Positions 20,132-28,485 of a stretch of 64,000 nt of DNA are shown here, piece by piece; the first letter of the stretch is position 1; each line of letters starts with the position of its first letter. A model generated the notes under the pieces. That model had not been told where the DNA came from. It did no database searches and saw nothing but the letters and a program-made list of their open reading frames with translations. The stretch is taken from the NCBI GenBank assembly GCA_023436885.1, contig JAEZHI010000032.1, positions 118,229-182,228 of the forward strand. Direction: 5' to 3'. Both the position numbers and the translations under genes were made by a program. The DNA comes from Pseudomonadota bacterium (lineage in GTDB: Bacteria; Pseudomonadota; Alphaproteobacteria; Rhizobiales; Pleomorphomonadaceae).

Positions 20132-20344
20132 TCAGGCGATGATGTCGGGCACCGTCTGGTCTTCGAGTTGCTGGATCCGGTCCTTCAGGACGAGCTTTCG
20201 TTTCTTGAGCCTTTGGATCTGTATGGAATCGGCAGTCCCGAGCGACACCATGGCATCAATGGCCGCGTCCAGATCACGGTGCTCTTGGCGAAGCCGCGCC
20301 AATTCCAGCTGCACCTGTTCGTTGCCTTCTTCCTGCTCGGTCAT
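20132..20344 (-). CDS. DUF465 (YdcH-like) small coiled-coil protein
   Basis: A 70-residue, charged, helical protein (or 77 if the start is at 20365). It has LARLRQEHRDLDAAIDAM and the core RLKKRKLVLKDRIQQLED that defines DUF465. Function unknown; the family is common and often duplicated in Hyphomicrobiales. A paralogue lies at 23029-23211. The DUF465 core is shared between the two but their N-termini differ. Confidence 0.85.
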   Translation of the reverse strand: MTEQEEGNEQVQLELARLRQEHRDLDAAIDAMVSLGTADSIQIQRLKKRKLVLKDRIQQLEDQTVPDIIA

Positions 20345-20365
20345 CCAGCAAACCCTTCGCCTCAT

Positions 20366-20837
20366 CCCGGCCGGACTTTTGCAATCCAGCTATCGTACGA
20401 GTTTAGCAGATCCGAATCGCCTTTTCATGGCCCTCAATGACGAAGCGTTCTTCTTTCCCATGGAAGAGCCTGGCTCCGGCTATATGGCTACCGCAGGCGA
20501 TGGTCGATCAAACAGCCTTTCCACGGGAAGCGGCGGTAACAAGCAATTTAGCCGCCTTACGGTTTTCACCAATCTTTTTGGGGAGTGACCGCCGATTGCC
20601 GGCCTTCTCCGACTTGCCGGGCTCGGCAAATATGTCTAGACCAAAGTCGTTGTCGCCGCCTGATCCAGAGGCGAACAAGGGCGACACGATCCTCATCGGA
20701 GACCATCCGCGGCCAGCCGACAAGCCGGCGACCCATTCCATGTGACACATGGACATGCTTGTGCTCCGAATCGATACAAGTGCGGCCGCAACCGCGCAAA
20801 CTCGCCGTTTCACGGTACCGGGCCAGGTGACCTTGTC
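20366..20837. other. Intergenic region between divergent DUF465 and TSUP genes
   Basis: About 470 bp. Open frames of 77-102 codons on both strands overlap one another, lack recognisable motifs and are probably not genes. AGGTGA just before 20838 is the ribosome-binding site of the next gene. No strong hairpin was seen. Confidence 0.4.
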
Positions 20838-21635
20838 ATGATCGACGACCCTGTTTTCTATCTGGCCGCCGTTCCGGCCGTTGTGCTCACGGGCCTGTCA
20901 AAAGGTGGGCTTGGCGCCGCCTTCGGTCTCGCGGCCGTGCCGATCCTGGCTCTCGTCGTGTCGCCTGTTCAGGCCGCCGGCCTGATGTTACCCATCCTGC
21001 TGATTTCCGATGTGGTGGCCATGTGGTCCTATCGGCGGCATTTCGAAGCCAGTCTCATCTGGCATCTGATGCCGGCAGCGCTGCTCGGCACTCTATTTGG
21101 CTGGGCGACTGCCCGCTATGTCTCCGACGATGCTCTACGCCTTGTCGTCGGTATCCTGGCGATTGCCTTCGTAGCCCGTATCTGGCTGCTGGAGCGCGCC
21201 CACGCGCGGAAGATCGCTGCCGGAACCGCCGCGGGCGAACCGCCCCCCACGCAACGATCGACCCTAGGTGCAGCCATCTGGGGTACGCTCACCGGCTACA
21301 CATCCTTCGTCGCTCACGCAGGCGGTCCCCCATTTCAAACCTACGTTCAGCCTATGCGGCTCAGCCCGACACTGTTTGCGGGCACCGCCGCAATCTTCTT
21401 CGGTGCGCTGAACATGATGAAAGTCATCCCCTACGCGATGCTGGGTCAGTTCAATGCCGAAAACTTGCTGATGTCGGCCATCCTCGCACCTCTGACGATC
21501 GGCTCCACCTACTTGGGCGTGCGACTGGTCCGGCAGTTGGACGAGCGATTCTTCTACAGAATCCTGACGGTGTCGGTGGCGGCCGTCGGCCTCAAGCTAA
21601 TTTATGACGGAGCGATGCATCTCTTTGCCGCCTGA
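20838..21635 (+). CDS. TSUP (TauE/SafE) family permease
   Basis: A 265-residue integral membrane protein with about eight helices. AGGTGA lies 7 nt before the ATG at 20838; a longer in-frame start at 20742 gives a polar extension and was rejected. The TauE/SafE features are LTGLSKGGLGAAFGLAAVP at the N-terminus and YTSFVAHAGGPPFQTYV in the second half. The family exports sulfite, sulfonates or organosulfur compounds; the substrate here is unknown and no sulfur gene is adjacent. Confidence 0.88.
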   Translation: MIDDPVFYLAAVPAVVLTGLSKGGLGAAFGLAAVPILALVVSPVQAAGLMLPILLISDVVAMWSYRRHFEASLIWHLMPAALLGTLFGWATARYVSDDALRLVVGILAIAFVARIWLLERAHARKIAAGTAAGEPPPTQRSTLGAAIWGTLTGYTSFVAHAGGPPFQTYVQPMRLSPTLFAGTAAIFFGALNMMKVIPYAMLGQFNAENLLMSAILAPLTIGSTYLGVRLVRQLDERFFYRILTVSVAAVGLKLIYDGAMHLFAA

Positions 21636-21755
21636 CGCGTTAATGGCTCGGAGCCATAGTTTCGCCGCTTCCTCGCCGAGGTCGGTGTCTAACCTCGTGA
21701 ACAGAAAAGGTAACGCGGGACGCCCGGCGGGGCAGACCGAGACGGGAGAAAGCCC

Positions 21756-22946
21756 ATGAATATCCAGCCTCTCGGCAAGCGCGATCACCGTATCGACGTC
21801 CTGCGCGCCTTGGCGCTTCTCACGATTTTCATCAATCACATTCCGGGCAACGTCCTGGAACCGTTCACGCACAAGAACTTCGGCCTGTCCGATTCCGCCG
21901 AGGCGTTCGTGTTACTCGCGGGCGTTGCATCGGCTTTTGCCTATTTCCCGCGCTTTTATGCCGGTGCGATAGCCTTGCCGCTCGCAAAGATCGCCAAGCG
22001 TGTGGTCATCCTCTACGTCGCCCATCTCGCCTCGCTGATGGTGGGCCTTGGCATTTTCTGCTTTGCGCTCCAGCGCTGGGGCATGCCCATCCTCGACATC
22101 CCCCTCAACATCAACTCGATCTTTGCCGAACCCGAGAAGGCGCTGGTGGGCATTCCGCTCCTGACCCAGCAGATCGGCTATCACAATATCCTGCCGCTCT
22201 ATGTCTGCCTGTTGATCTTCCTGCCGGTTCTGATGGTCGTAGCCCGCTATTTCGGCCTCGCCGCCATGTTGGCGACATCGGTCACGATCTACGCCATGGC
22301 CCACATTTTCGGGCTGAACATGCCGAGCTATCCGAGCAACGGCGGCTGGTTCTTCAATCCGTTCACCTGGCAGCTGATCTTCGGCGTGGGCTTTTTCACC
22401 GGCGTTCGGGTCCTGCGCGGCGAGACGCCGGTCCCGTTTTATCGACCCCTCTGGTGGCTGGCGCTCGCCTACTTGATCGGCGCCGGAATCTATCACCGCT
22501 ACAATCTTTATGGCAGTATTCCCACGGTCAGCTGGTTGCCAATCAACTTCCAGATCAACGAGAAGCCCTGGGTGGCCCTCCCCCGCCTGCTTCACATTTT
22601 GTCGTTGGCCTACGTCATCGGTCACAGCCGTCTGATCATGAGGTGGCTAGGACGCTTCTCCCCGGAAGGCGTGTTGTCGCGCATCGGCCGCAACTCCCTG
22701 CCCGTGTTCTGGCTGGGAACGGCCCTGTCGGTTGTCGGCCAGGTTTTGCTGTTCGCCGATCAGCCGGGTCCGATGGAGCAGATCGCCTTCATCACCGTCG
22801 GCATCCTTGCCCAGGCTGCACTTGCATACCTGCTCGATTACCTCGGCGGCGCAGCCAGGGCAAAAGCCAAGCCGGTACAGGACACCATCCCCGCCGCAGC
22901 AGGAAAGGCGGCCGCCCCTTCCGACAAGGGAGTGGTGGCTGCCTGA
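21756..22946 (+). CDS. OpgC-domain membrane acyltransferase-like protein
   Basis: A 396-residue protein with about ten hydrophobic helices. The N-terminus DHRIDVLRALALLTIFINHIPG is typical of the OpgC_C/acyltransferase-3-related family that succinylates osmoregulated periplasmic glucans. Several of the conserved elements are visible (NFGLSDSAEAFVLLAG, RNSLPVFWLG). No opgGH genes are in the window, so it may modify another surface glycan. It stands alone between a TSUP permease and a terminator. Confidence 0.82.
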   Translation: MNIQPLGKRDHRIDVLRALALLTIFINHIPGNVLEPFTHKNFGLSDSAEAFVLLAGVASAFAYFPRFYAGAIALPLAKIAKRVVILYVAHLASLMVGLGIFCFALQRWGMPILDIPLNINSIFAEPEKALVGIPLLTQQIGYHNILPLYVCLLIFLPVLMVVARYFGLAAMLATSVTIYAMAHIFGLNMPSYPSNGGWFFNPFTWQLIFGVGFFTGVRVLRGETPVPFYRPLWWLALAYLIGAGIYHRYNLYGSIPTVSWLPINFQINEKPWVALPRLLHILSLAYVIGHSRLIMRWLGRFSPEGVLSRIGRNSLPVFWLGTALSVVGQVLLFADQPGPMEQIAFITVGILAQAALAYLLDYLGGAARAKAKPVQDTIPAAAGKAAAPSDKGVVAA

Positions 22947-22965
22947 TCGGGCGGGCTAGTAAAGC

Positions 22966-22997
22966 AAAACGCCACGGACCTGAGGCCGTGGCGTTTG
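22966..22997 (+). terminator. Bidirectional terminator between OpgC-like and DUF465 genes
   Basis: AAACGCCACGG (22967-22977) and CCGTGGCGTTT (22986-22996) form a perfect 11-bp stem with an 8-nt loop between convergent genes. Confidence 0.8.
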
Positions 22998-23028
22998 CCG
23001 GATCAGAAATTTCCGAACCGCTTTGTCC

Positions 23029-23211
23029 TCAATGAAGGACCTTGGCATCTGTGGAAAGCTTGACGATCTCGTCTTTCAGGGCCAGTTTTTGCCGCTTCAA
23101 TTCGCGCAATGTCGTACCGTCCATGCTCGGGTGCTGGTTAGCCTCATCGAGTTCACGCTCGAGAGCGGCGTGACGGCGTTCAAGTTCTGCAATATGCGAC
23201 TGAACAGACAT
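23029..23211 (-). CDS. DUF465 small coiled-coil protein (second copy)
   Basis: A 60-residue helical protein: MSVQSHIAELERRHAALERE, then LRELKRQKLALKDEIVKL, the DUF465 core. It is a paralogue of the gene at 20132-20344. Function unknown. It is transcribed toward the OpgC-like gene with a shared terminator. Confidence 0.87.
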   Translation of the reverse strand: MSVQSHIAELERRHAALERELDEANQHPSMDGTTLRELKRQKLALKDEIVKLSTDAKVLH

Positions 23212-23564
23212 TCGGGCCTCCTTGCTGTGGGCTAAGCCTCAACGAAGTGATCGTGTCACAATTTTGATATGAAGTCGATGGCCGCCGCTTTCAAGGTGTC
23301 GGCACTTGTTAATAAATTGCGCGGTTCGTCATTATCTTTGCGTTTAATTGCGTAATTAGGCTTAGCATTTTTCGTTTATTGCCGACCAGACCAAAGTCTC
23401 ATTTCATGAGCCGAGTTCGTGACGAGACCGAAGGTCGTATGTCAGCTGACCGTGCTATCGCCCCTATTCGCATCGCTAACCAATTCCCAAAACTTGACCG
23501 ATATGGAATGACGGCTCGGGCTGCAGCAATCTGCTACCCGCATCCGATCCCAACTGAGGTGAGC
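23212..23564. other. AT-rich intergenic region between DUF465 and the protease gene
   Basis: About 350 bp, AT-rich for this genome around 23290-23390, holding divergent promoters. An in-frame extension of the protease frame back to 23379 lacks a ribosome-binding site. No repeat was found. Confidence 0.4.
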
Positions 23565-24488
23565 ATGCGCTCTCGCAAGATATCTGCGCTGGTTCTCGCC
23601 GCTGCCCTCACCTCGGTGACACTTCCTGCAGACGCGGTCATTATCCTCGATTCCACCTGGGCCAAGGAAGGCGGAAAGCCTGGCAATGAAGCCGCGGGGT
23701 TTGGAGCGGCTCTGCACCTTGCATCCGAGCCGCAATTTCGCGCCGTTTTGGCCCTGTCGAGCGATGGCGAATCCTGGGGCGAGGCTTCCGGAACATGGCT
23801 CGGCAACAAGGACGGCCATGCCTACGTCCTTTCAGCCGCTCACATTTTCGATCTGCCCGCGACCACCGATCAGTATGTTGTGCGAACGCCAGGCGGAGAA
23901 ACGCTCAGCGTTGACAAGCTCTGGGTGCTGCCGGAATGGAACGGCGATCCCAACACACGCGACGGCTACGATCTCACGATTCTCCGCCTGGAAGACGAGA
24001 TCAACGATGCCGGCCCTCAGCCGGTGCTTTACACAGGCGCAAATGAAGCCAGAAAGCTGATCACCTTCGTTGGCTACGGCAACCGCGGCATCGGCTCTTC
24101 AGGCGAGCGGGACGAGTATTATGAGGGCTCGGACAAGGCTGCGGCCCAAGGTATCGTCGACAGCTGGGAAGATCTGGTGCGATCACCTGTCGATGGCGAA
24201 GAGTCCGGCAACGACCTGGGCATCTTTCTGCCAAAGGAAGACGGTTCCATCGAGAATACGCTGGGCGGCTCCAGCAAGCCGGCCACGCCGCTGGTCGGCC
24301 TGCTCGGCTCGGGCGATAGCGGCGGCTCCGCCTGGATGAAGACCAAGTCCGGCTGGGTGCTGGTCGGCGTCAATTCCAACGGTACCGGCGATGCAGCCTA
24401 CGGCGAAACGTCGTGGTTCTGCCGCGTATCGCCCCACCGCAACTGGATCGCCTCGATCTTCCCCGATGTTCGCTTCTCACCACCGTGA
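23565..24488 (+). CDS. Secreted trypsin-like serine protease
   Basis: A 307-residue exported S1-family protein. The ATG at 23565 has GAGGTGAG just upstream and begins a signal peptide (ALVLAAALTSVTLPADA). The catalytic triad is visible: His93 in LSAAHIF, Asp136 in DGYDLTILRL and Ser252 in GSGDSGGSAW, and WFCRVSPHRNWI resembles the C-terminal helix region. It probably acts in the periplasm or outside the cell; the target is unknown. Monocistronic, followed by a strong terminator. Confidence 0.9.
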   Translation: MRSRKISALVLAAALTSVTLPADAVIILDSTWAKEGGKPGNEAAGFGAALHLASEPQFRAVLALSSDGESWGEASGTWLGNKDGHAYVLSAAHIFDLPATTDQYVVRTPGGETLSVDKLWVLPEWNGDPNTRDGYDLTILRLEDEINDAGPQPVLYTGANEARKLITFVGYGNRGIGSSGERDEYYEGSDKAAAQGIVDSWEDLVRSPVDGEESGNDLGIFLPKEDGSIENTLGGSSKPATPLVGLLGSGDSGGSAWMKTKSGWVLVGVNSNGTGDAAYGETSWFCRVSPHRNWIASIFPDVRFSPP

Positions 24489-24500
24489 CCTCAAAGAAAA

Positions 24501-24534
24501 AGGCCGCTCCTAAATTCAGGAGCGGCCAATTTTC
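24501..24534 (+). terminator. Bidirectional terminator between protease and trcR
   Basis: GGCCGCTCCT (24502-24511) and AGGAGCGGCC (24518-24527) form a perfect 10-bp stem with a 6-nt loop; A-rich on the left and AATTTTC on the right, so it can serve both convergent genes. Confidence 0.85.
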
Positions 24535-24551
24535 TTCGCTGGCGCGACGGC

Positions 24552-25250
24552 TCAGAGGTCGTCGTCCTCGTCGGACTTCGGAGCCGACATCGCGTTGAGC
24601 TTGGCGAACACCGCCTCGGCGTCGAGTTCCTCCTCGTCCTCGCGCGACGGGGCGCGGAAGCCGGAGAGCGCGTCCGGAGAGGTCGTCTCCTCGACCGGCA
24701 GCAGGGTCTGCGTCAGGACTTTTTCCGGCGACACCTTGCCCGCCTTCTCCACTTCCATGTCCAGCTCGATCTGCGAGCAGAGGCCCAGCGTGACCGGATC
24801 GGCCGGCGTCAGGTTGGCGGAGTTCCAGTGGGTCCGGTCGCGGATCTGGGCGATCGTCGTCTTGGTGGTGCCGACGAGACGCATGATCTGCGCGTCCTTC
24901 AGCTCCGGATGGTTGCGCACCAGCCAGAGAATGGCGTTCGGGCGATCCTGACGGCGAGACACCGGCGTATAGCGCGGACCGCGACGCTTGGCTTCGGGCA
25001 CCCGCACCTTCGGATCGAGCAGCTTCAGGCGGATCGATCCGTCACGCTCGGCCCGCTCGATATCGTCGCGGCTGAGCTGACCGGTCAGGATCGGATCGAG
25101 ACCCTTGATGCCCTGAGCGGCCTCGCCATCGGCGATGGCTTTGACCTCGAGCGCGTGCAGCTTGCAGAAGGCGGCGATCTGGTCGAACGACAGAGCCGTA
25201 TTCTCGACCAGCCAGACGGCGGTTGCCTTGGGCATCAACGGGGTCGACAT
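24552..25250 (-). CDS. trcR: Cell-cycle transcriptional regulator TrcR (DUF1013)
   Basis: A 232-residue alphaproteobacterial protein. Residues 1-30 (PLMPKATAVWLVENTALSFDQIAAFC) and the central QDRPNAILWLVRNHPELKDAQIMRLVGTTKTTIAQIRDR-type segment are two helix-turn-helix-like blocks typical of DUF1013/TrcR, reported to bind DNA with RNA polymerase in cell-cycle control. The C-terminus is acidic (EDEEELDAEA, SDEDDDL). A 15-bp dyad lies upstream. Function is taken from the family. Confidence 0.92.
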   Translation of the reverse strand: MSTPLMPKATAVWLVENTALSFDQIAAFCKLHALEVKAIADGEAAQGIKGLDPILTGQLSRDDIERAERDGSIRLKLLDPKVRVPEAKRRGPRYTPVSRRQDRPNAILWLVRNHPELKDAQIMRLVGTTKTTIAQIRDRTHWNSANLTPADPVTLGLCSQIELDMEVEKAGKVSPEKVLTQTLLPVEETTSPDALSGFRAPSREDEEELDAEAVFAKLNAMSAPKSDEDDDL

Positions 25251-25372
25251 CGATAAATCCTCTTCGCTGGTCCACCAGCTCTCGCTGGCGGCCCTCCGTC
25301 TCGTATCACGATGACTGGGGAATGACCTCTATATACAGATCACAGCCCTGTTCTGCAATCGAATGAGTGGAG

Positions 25373-25440
25373 CGAATTTGACATTCGCGGCCGGAAAGTC
25401 GCCCGAAAGTCGTTGCGCGGTAGATCGAATGTCAAATTCG
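25373..25440. repeat. Perfect 15-bp inverted repeat upstream of trcR
   Basis: CGAATTTGACATTCG (25373-25387) recurs as its exact reverse complement CGAATGTCAAATTCG (25426-25440), 38 bp apart, in the 232-bp gap between trcR and the quinone oxidoreductase gene. Each arm contains a TTGACA-like hexamer. The GC-rich spacer has a direct repeat of AAAGTCG. It may be an operator for a dimeric regulator or a pair of opposed -35 elements. Confidence 0.7.
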
Positions 25441-25482
25441 AACGCTCGACATGGAACAACAGTCGGCAACTCAGATGATGCT

Positions 25483-26481
25483 TTAGTCGAAGGTCAGCAC
25501 GATCTTGCCGACATGATCTGCCTCTAGAAGGCTGTGTGCCTCGGTCGCCCTCTCGAATGGGATCACCTGATCGATCACAGGCGCGACAGCGCCGCTGGCA
25601 AGAAGGGGCCAGACCTTCTCGCGCAACGCCGAGGCGATGCCGGCTTTGAAAGACGCCTCGCGCGGCCGCAAGGTCGACCCCGTGTGGACCAGCCGCTTCT
25701 GCATCAGCTTGGAGAAATTGACCGATGCCTTCGCGCCGCCGAGAAAGGCGATCTGCACGATGCGCCCGTCAGCAGCCGCCAGTTCATAGTTGCGGTCGAT
25801 GTAGTCGCCCCCGACCATATCCAGAATGACATCCACGCCGCGACCGTCGGTAGCCTCTTTCAGAACAGAAACGAAATCCTCGGTCCGATAGTTGACGGCA
25901 ATCTCGGCCCCCAGCTTTCGGCACGCTTCGCATTTATCGGCATTGCCGGCCGTCGCGAAGACACGGGCTCCGAACGCCCGAGCGAGCTGGATCGCGGTGG
26001 TGCCTATGCCAGATGTACCGCCATGAACCAGAAAGCTCTCGCCTGCCTGAAGACGTCCCCGGTCGAACACATTGGACCAGACGGTGAAGAAGGTTTCCGG
26101 CAATGCCGCCGCCCGCACGGCGTCGTATCCTTCCGGCCAAGGCAGACAGCTTCCGGCCGGCGCCGCGCAATACTGGGCATAGCCACCACCTGCAACGAGA
26201 GCCGTGACCTTGTCGCCGACCGAAAGCCCGCCTACGTCGGCACCGACTGCCACGATATGGCCCGCCACCTCCAGTCCCGGAATGTCCGACGCTCCGGGCG
26301 GAGGCGGATAGTTGCCTTGCCGCTGCAACGCATCCGGCCGGTTGACGCCAGCGGCCTCAACCGCAATCAGCACGGCATCGGCAGGCAAGGACGGAAGGGC
26401 GCGCCGAACCGGCTTCAGGACCTCGGGTCCCCCGGGATGACTGATTTCGATTACCAACATGTCAGTGGGCAGCGCGGTCAT
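25483..26481 (-). CDS. NAD(P)H:quinone oxidoreductase (PIG3/QOR family)
   Basis: A 332-residue zinc-free MDR-superfamily reductase. The ATG at 26481 follows AAGGGA. The N-terminal GroES-like domain has EAAGVNRPDALQRQGNYPPP and the nucleotide-binding domain has HGGTSGIGTTAIQLARAFG, the AXXGXXG-type motif that favours NADPH. It matches the TP53I3-like quinone oxidoreductases. It is divergent from DUF1192. Substrate range is not determinable. Confidence 0.92.
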   Translation of the reverse strand: MTALPTDMLVIEISHPGGPEVLKPVRRALPSLPADAVLIAVEAAGVNRPDALQRQGNYPPPPGASDIPGLEVAGHIVAVGADVGGLSVGDKVTALVAGGGYAQYCAAPAGSCLPWPEGYDAVRAAALPETFFTVWSNVFDRGRLQAGESFLVHGGTSGIGTTAIQLARAFGARVFATAGNADKCEACRKLGAEIAVNYRTEDFVSVLKEATDGRGVDVILDMVGGDYIDRNYELAAADGRIVQIAFLGGAKASVNFSKLMQKRLVHTGSTLRPREASFKAGIASALREKVWPLLASGAVAPVIDQVIPFERATEAHSLLEADHVGKIVLTFD

Positions 26482-26617
26482 AGCGGAATCCCTTTCGTCG
26501 AGATGAGCTGCGAATCGCAAGCCCGCAATCCACCCATCAGCCTATTCCCTCTTCGCCGACTTGACACGGTGTGCGACCGGGCCTTCACTTTCTGTGCCAT
26601 AATGAGGAGGATGTCTC

Positions 26618-26809
26618 ATGATCAACGATGACGATCGGCCCCAACCTCTGCCGCCCGCTCATGTCGTGGGACAGGATCTCTCGCGCCTGTCGGTCAACGA
26701 GCTCCGTAGCCGAATCGATCTCCTGCACACTGAAATCGGCCGGATCGAGGAAGCGCTTCGGCTCAAGGACGACGTACGGAGCGCCGCCGACTCCCTTTTC
26801 AAATTCTAA
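26618..26809 (+). CDS. DUF1192 small protein
   Basis: A 63-residue protein with a GAGGAGGATG ribosome-binding site ahead of the ATG. The core LSVNELRSRIDLLHTEIGRIEEALRLK is a short coiled coil typical of DUF1192, ending AADSLFKF. Found almost only in Hyphomicrobiales and unknown in function. The family neighbour DUF1465 lies 535 bp downstream with a probable sRNA between them. Confidence 0.9.
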   Translation: MINDDDRPQPLPPAHVVGQDLSRLSVNELRSRIDLLHTEIGRIEEALRLKDDVRSAADSLFKF

Positions 26810-26959
26810 AGCACCCGCCGATCAGGTCTATTCAACGTGATCGAAAAGCGGCTGCTCAAGCAAACAAGCCCGCGGTCAATCACTAACGAAATTGATTGAA
26901 AAAATATTCATTGTTAAGGATCCATTTACCATTTATGTTTATCAAGAAGGCGATCCGCA

Positions 26960-27046
26960 CGGTTGGATCCGAGTGGCTCTTGTCACTCTTTTGATACCTC
27001 CCTGTTTAACTTAGGAAGGGCCGCCCCTCCGGCGGCCTTCTTTTTT
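26960..27046 (+). ncRNA. mmgR: Candidate alpha-r8 / MmgR-type small RNA
   Basis: A likely sRNA of about 80-87 nt. A short hairpin (GAGTG 26971-26975, CACTC 26984-26988) is followed by a single-stranded stretch with ACCTCCCTGTTTAACTT (26996-27012). A bulged GAAGGGCCGCC/GGCGGCCTTC terminator stem ends in six Ts at 27046. From memory, the alpha-r8/MmgR family of Sinorhizobium and relatives has a CCUCCC-bearing unpaired core, this two-hairpin layout and a location between DUF1192 and DUF1465 genes, exactly as here. The 5' end is estimated. MmgR limits polyhydroxybutyrate accumulation in S. meliloti. Confidence 0.62.
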
Positions 27047-27343
27047 GTTACCCGCCAGGGCTACCGGCAACTCCGATTTGCCGAGACTCTCACCCCGCTT
27101 TGCGTTAACCTTTTATTAATGTCCGGGCTGGCTTCGGCCTTCTCTGGCACGACCGTTGCGACCTGCATTGCAAAGTCGGACGACTGTTCCGGAAGGGGAT
27201 GCAATTTTCTTCTTCCTGGGGATTGCGGGGAAGAGTAGCGCGAGGCGCCACCTTTTCCTTTGCGACGGCGCTTTGGCAGTCCAACTCAGGGCGGCGAAGC
27301 CAGCCGGGTCGATAGTCCGAGCGTCTGGTGTAGAGGTGGCGTG
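27047..27343. other. Intergenic region upstream of the DUF1465 gene
   Basis: About 300 bp without a supported gene. It holds a consensus CtrA box (27105-27119) and presumably the DUF1465 promoter. Overlapping frames on both strands lack motifs. Confidence 0.4.
27105..27119. promoter_or_regulatory. Consensus CtrA box TTAA-N7-TTAA
   Basis: TTAACCTTTTATTAA matches TTAA-N7-TTAA exactly (halves at 27105-27108 and 27116-27119). It lies about 225 bp before the DUF1465 start and 59 bp after the sRNA terminator. Confidence 0.5.
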
Positions 27344-27877
27344 ATGAGTGACTTTTTCGGCAGGACCCATTCCGGCACAGAGGCCATCGCCTTTGGCGCG
27401 CGTGCGCTCAATTCGGAACTGTTCCGTGAGCTGTTTCGCGAAGGCATGGCGCTGGTCGAGGAGACGGCAAGCTATCTGGATGGTGACGGTCGCAACGAAA
27501 GCCGGTCGCTGAGCCGCGCCGCGACGCTTTCCTATTCAACGGAGTCGATGCGCCTCACCACGCGCCTGATGCAGATCGCGTCCTGGCTGCTGATGCAGCG
27601 CGCCGTCAATGAGGGCGAGATGTCGCCCGAGCAGGCTCGCAGCGAGAAGAACAAGGTCCGCCTCGACTTCCAGGCGCCGGTGATGTCCGGTCCGCTCTGG
27701 AGCGAACTGCCGGCAACGCTTCGCTCGATCATCGAGCGCACCGACCGTCTGCATGAGCGCATCGTCCACATGGACAAGGCGATCTACGACGCGGCCATCG
27801 AGCCGGCCGCCAACTTCGTCGCGCGCGATATCGATCGCCTCGCCAGCGCCTTCGGCGCCCGCCGCCTCGACAACTGA
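27344..27877 (+). CDS. DUF1465 family protein
   Basis: A 177-residue soluble protein from the ATG at 27344; a GTGG-rich region precedes it and the longer frame start at 27260 is not conserved-looking. The segments LFREGMALVEETASYLDGDGR, STESMRLTTRLMQIASWLLM and GPLWSELPATLRSIIERTDRL are typical of DUF1465, a Hyphomicrobiales-specific family that appears all-helical. Proteins of this family have been suggested as regulators but the role here is not known. Monocistronic with a strong terminator. Confidence 0.88.
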   Translation: MSDFFGRTHSGTEAIAFGARALNSELFRELFREGMALVEETASYLDGDGRNESRSLSRAATLSYSTESMRLTTRLMQIASWLLMQRAVNEGEMSPEQARSEKNKVRLDFQAPVMSGPLWSELPATLRSIIERTDRLHERIVHMDKAIYDAAIEPAANFVARDIDRLASAFGARRLDN

Positions 27878-27951
27878 TCGATTTTGAGCCGGCCCGGCGG
27901 CGCCTCGAAGCGCAGCCGGGCCGCTTCTATTCCCGCCATCCACGAACCAAC

Positions 27952-27989
27952 AAAAAAGCCCCGGCGAGCAGCACTCGCCGGGGCTTTTG
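27952..27989. terminator. Bidirectional terminator between DUF1465 and rpmE
   Basis: AAAAGCCCCGGCGAG and CTCGCCGGGGCTTTT (27954-27968, 27974-27988) form a perfect 15-bp stem with the 5-nt loop CAGCA between convergent genes. Confidence 0.9.
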
Positions 27990-28009
27990 ATTCTGCGCTT
28001 CGCCGAACC

Positions 28010-28237
28010 TTACTTGGTGGCGAAGAGACCACCGAACTTCGAGTTGAAGCGCGACAGGCGGCCACCGCGGTCCATCAGCTGCTGCTGACCACCGGTCCAG
28101 GCCGGATGCACCTTCGGGTCGATGTCGAGGTTCAGCGTGGCATCCTTCGCGCCGTAGCACGAACGGGTGATGAACTCGGTGCCATCGGTCATGACGACCT
28201 TGATGTCGTGATAGTCGGGATGAATGCCCTGCTTCAT
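28010..28237 (-). CDS. rpmE: 50S ribosomal protein bL31
   Basis: A 75-residue bL31: MKQGIHPDYHDIKVVMTDGT, then KVHPAWTGGQQQL and RFNSKFGGL. It lacks the zinc-binding Cys pairs (only one Cys, in TRSCYGA), so it is a zinc-free form, usual in alphaproteobacteria. It bridges the two subunits. It is downstream of rpoH on the same strand, with 248 bp between. Confidence 0.97.
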   Translation of the reverse strand: MKQGIHPDYHDIKVVMTDGTEFITRSCYGAKDATLNLDIDPKVHPAWTGGQQQLMDRGGRLSRFNSKFGGLFATK

Positions 28238-28337
28238 CTTTTCGATCCTTTCCGGCGCCGCGAAGACGCATCAGTGACGCCGGCCTTTTCGGGGCGCCCG
28301 GTGTTGGCTATCGGCCATGCTGCGGCTCATCAGAGGA

Positions 28338-28372
28338 ACGAGCCGCCCCGAGGAAATCCCCGAGCGGCTCGT
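28338..28372 (-). other. Hairpin between rpoH and rpmE
   Basis: ACGAGCCGC (28338-28346) and GCGGCTCGT (28364-28372) are perfect arms with further pairing inside (CCCGAGG/CCCCGAG region). There is no T tract on the minus strand, so it could be a weak terminator after rpoH or a leader hairpin of rpmE. Confidence 0.4.
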
Positions 28373-28485
28373 CTCCGGTCCACCGCATGGCCCGGTCGGG
28401 CGCCTCTATAGCGCAAAGCCTTGGCGCGGACAAGCGCGATAGTGCCGGCAACACGGTCGCAAACATGCATTCCGGCCGCTAAACC

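Noticed and set aside
20437..20813. Two overlapping open frames of about 100 codons on opposite strands
   Set aside because: No conserved sequence or ribosome-binding site; more likely part of the intergenic region.
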